Shown here piece after piece: positions 59,572-60,591 of a DNA stretch of 60,591 nt (the first letter of the stretch is position 1; each line of letters opens with the position of its first letter). Location of the stretch: contig JAPOTD010000104.1 in the NCBI GenBank assembly GCA_026709365.1, positions 1 through 60,591 on the forward strand, given 5' to 3'. Source of the DNA: Gammaproteobacteria bacterium. GTDB lineage: Bacteria > Pseudomonadota > Gammaproteobacteria > Pseudomonadales > Azotimanducaceae. The translations under genes and the position numbers were made by a program. The notes beneath the pieces were generated by a model. It searched no databases and had not been told where the DNA came from. It saw nothing but the letters and a program-made list of their open reading frames with translations.

Positions 59572-59762
59572 GGTTTGTCGTAGTGGCTCAGTTTGCCTTT
59601 GACTGGGCTTGAGCGGCTGGCGCTCTGACGAGCGTCACTGCGAGGGCAGGATGCCCTCGCTCCGGGGTGAGACGCCCACTTCAGGTGAGACCCCCCGGAG
59701 CGAGTTTCGCCCTCGACCGAATCACGACGACGTGGGTCAAACTGAGCCACTACCGGTTTGTC
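59572..59762. mobile_element. Small element with 16-bp terminal inverted repeats and possible 8-bp target duplication
   Basis: GTAGTGGCTCAGTTTG (59580-59595) and its exact complement CAAACTGAGCCACTAC (59738-59753) bound 174 bases. GGTTTGTC directly precedes the left end (59572-59579) and recurs after one extra base on the right (59755-59762). Inside, GCGAGGGCA/TGCCCTCGC (59640-59660) and GCTCCGGGG/CCCCGGAGC (from 59659 to 59701) form strong hairpins, and GGTGAGAC occurs twice. It has no coding capacity, like a MITE. Confidence 0.6.
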
Positions 59763-59802
59763 TTGATTGCTTTCTTGCTTTTCGCCGGATCAGGAGCGGT
59801 TG

Positions 59803-60591
59803 ATGGCGCTTGAGGACACGATTGCCGACATTGTGCGGAAACTGCGTGAGGGCGCGTTTCCCAATGAGCAGTCGGTCTCCCAAGGCATCGTGCTGCGCGT
59901 TTTGAGCGACCTGCACTGGGACGTATTTGAACCCAGCGTGGTTTGGCCGGAATACGCCACGGCAGACGGTGGACGGGCCGACTTCGCCCTCTGCGAGCCG
60001 CGCTCAAAGCCCAAGGTGCTCATTGAAGTGAAGCAGCCGGGCAAGGCCGAGGACGGCGTCCGGCAATCGCTCCAATACGCCTTCCACACCGGCGTGCCCT
60101 TCGTGGTACTCACCGACGGCCAGACTTGGCGCTTCTATCTGCCGGCGGAACCCGGCGACTACGAAGACCGGCAGGTCTTCAAGCTCGACCTCTACGAACA
60201 TTCAGCGCAGCGGTCGGCGGCCGTTCTGGAGGGCTATCTCCACTGGCAAGGCGTGGCGTCCGGAAAGGCGTTGGACAGCGCTCGAAATGAGCACCGAAGT
60301 CAAGCTCGACGCGCCGTTGCTCGTCGAGCCATTCCCGACGCTTGGAGAAAACTTGTCGAACAGCGCGATGAATTGCTTATTGATCTGGTTGGTGAAGCTG
60401 TTGAGTCGAAAGAGGGTGTTCGTCCAGACAATGAAGACGTCGCACGGTTTCTTGCCGGGCTTGAAACTTCGGGCACCATCGGACGGCTACCATCGCGTCC
60501 TGCGAGGCCAATCCCCGCTCCAGCACCGCCACAGCCTAAGTCAAAACCGCGTTCGCAGGGGTTGATCACAGTCTTCGGTCAAGCGCATTCC
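59803..60591 (+). CDS. HsdR_N-type (PD-(D/E)xK) protein, 3' end cut by the window
   Basis: At least 263 codons are open from the ATG at 59803 (GGAG lies just upstream) to the end of the window. Residues about 1-150 match the type I restriction enzyme R-subunit N-terminal domain. The PD-(D/E)xK site appears as GGRADFALCEP, then VLIEVKQPGK. After it comes a basic and then Pro-rich stretch (RPARPIPAPAPPQPK). No helicase motif is reached before the edge. Stand-alone HsdR_N proteins with other C-terminal domains are common in defence and mobile regions, so this need not be a complete Type I enzyme. Confidence 0.75.
   Translation, partial: MALEDTIADIVRKLREGAFPNEQSVSQGIVLRVLSDLHWDVFEPSVVWPEYATADGGRADFALCEPRSKPKVLIEVKQPGKAEDGVRQSLQYAFHTGVPFVVLTDGQTWRFYLPAEPGDYEDRQVFKLDLYEHSAQRSAAVLEGYLHWQGVASGKALDSARNEHRSQARRAVARRAIPDAWRKLVEQRDELLIDLVGEAVESKEGVRPDNEDVARFLAGLETSGTIGRLPSRPARPIPAPAPPQPKSKPRSQGLITVFGQAHS

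Overview
The window looks like a 60.6 kb piece of a GC-rich gammaproteobacterial chromosome, probably the end of a contig from an uncultured organism. The evidence is gene order. hupB-lon-clpX-clpP-tig with an upstream Pro-Arg-His tRNA cluster, mfd-csiV-(methylthioinosine phosphorylase), holC-valS, nrdAB, and dusA beside an RssB/RssC-like pair are all gammaproteobacterial arrangements. No rRNA, CRISPR array, intact transposase or prophage was seen. The genus cannot be told from sequence alone.

Layout. 1-9.7 kb (minus strand): rnhA (cut by the window edge), a YafS-like methyltransferase, ppiD, hupB, lon, clpX, clpP, tig, then tRNA-His, tRNA-Arg and tRNA-Pro. 10.2-14.9 kb (minus): a three-gene 2-oxoacid:ferredoxin oxidoreductase operon with a GltD-like flavoprotein. 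15.1-15.9 kb: a PIN-domain toxin with an unrecognised partner. 16.2-27.4 kb: mfd and csiV, then purine salvage genes and an MscS channel on the minus strand, then anbu, holC and valS. 27.5-28.7 kb: a frameshifted AlbA-type gene. 28.9-32.4 kb: a phasin-like gene with two tandem wax ester synthase/DGAT genes. 32.7-33.4 kb: a Fur-type promoter ahead of two unrecognised genes, one only 37 codons long. 33.5-37.7 kb: a probable Type IIS restriction-modification (R-M) system with two methylases and a PLD-fold nuclease. 37.7-39.9 kb: acyl-CoA dehydrogenase and enoyl-CoA hydratase. 40.0-41.3 kb: a second R-M pair (BglII-like nuclease plus MT-A70 methylase). 41.4-44.4 kb: a CinA-type protein, an atypical SDR and glpK. 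44.4-49.2 kb: nrdAB with NrdR-like boxes. 49.2-50.7 kb: a third R-M pair directly behind nrdB. 50.7-56.1 kb (minus): thiolase, a Phd/VapC pair, an SDR, gltX and lpxC. 56.4-59.5 kb: dusA, a TerB-like gene and a partner-switching regulator pair. 59.6-60.6 kb: a small terminal-inverted-repeat element and a truncated HsdR_N-type gene.

How the parts relate. Housekeeping proteolysis and folding genes form one block. Lipid storage (phasin plus WS/DGAT), beta-oxidation genes (dehydrogenase, hydratase, thiolase) and glycerol kinase suggest that fatty acids or acylglycerols are stored and used. Restriction genes are unusually dense, and two of the three nuclease loci sit directly against housekeeping reading frames. 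The most unusual feature is a repeat family found at six intergenic loci (seven copies). Each full copy has a conserved core of about 70 bases holding one hairpin, followed by a second hairpin whose sequence differs between copies but whose pairing is kept. Several copies lie directly beside a promoter-like -35 hexamer.
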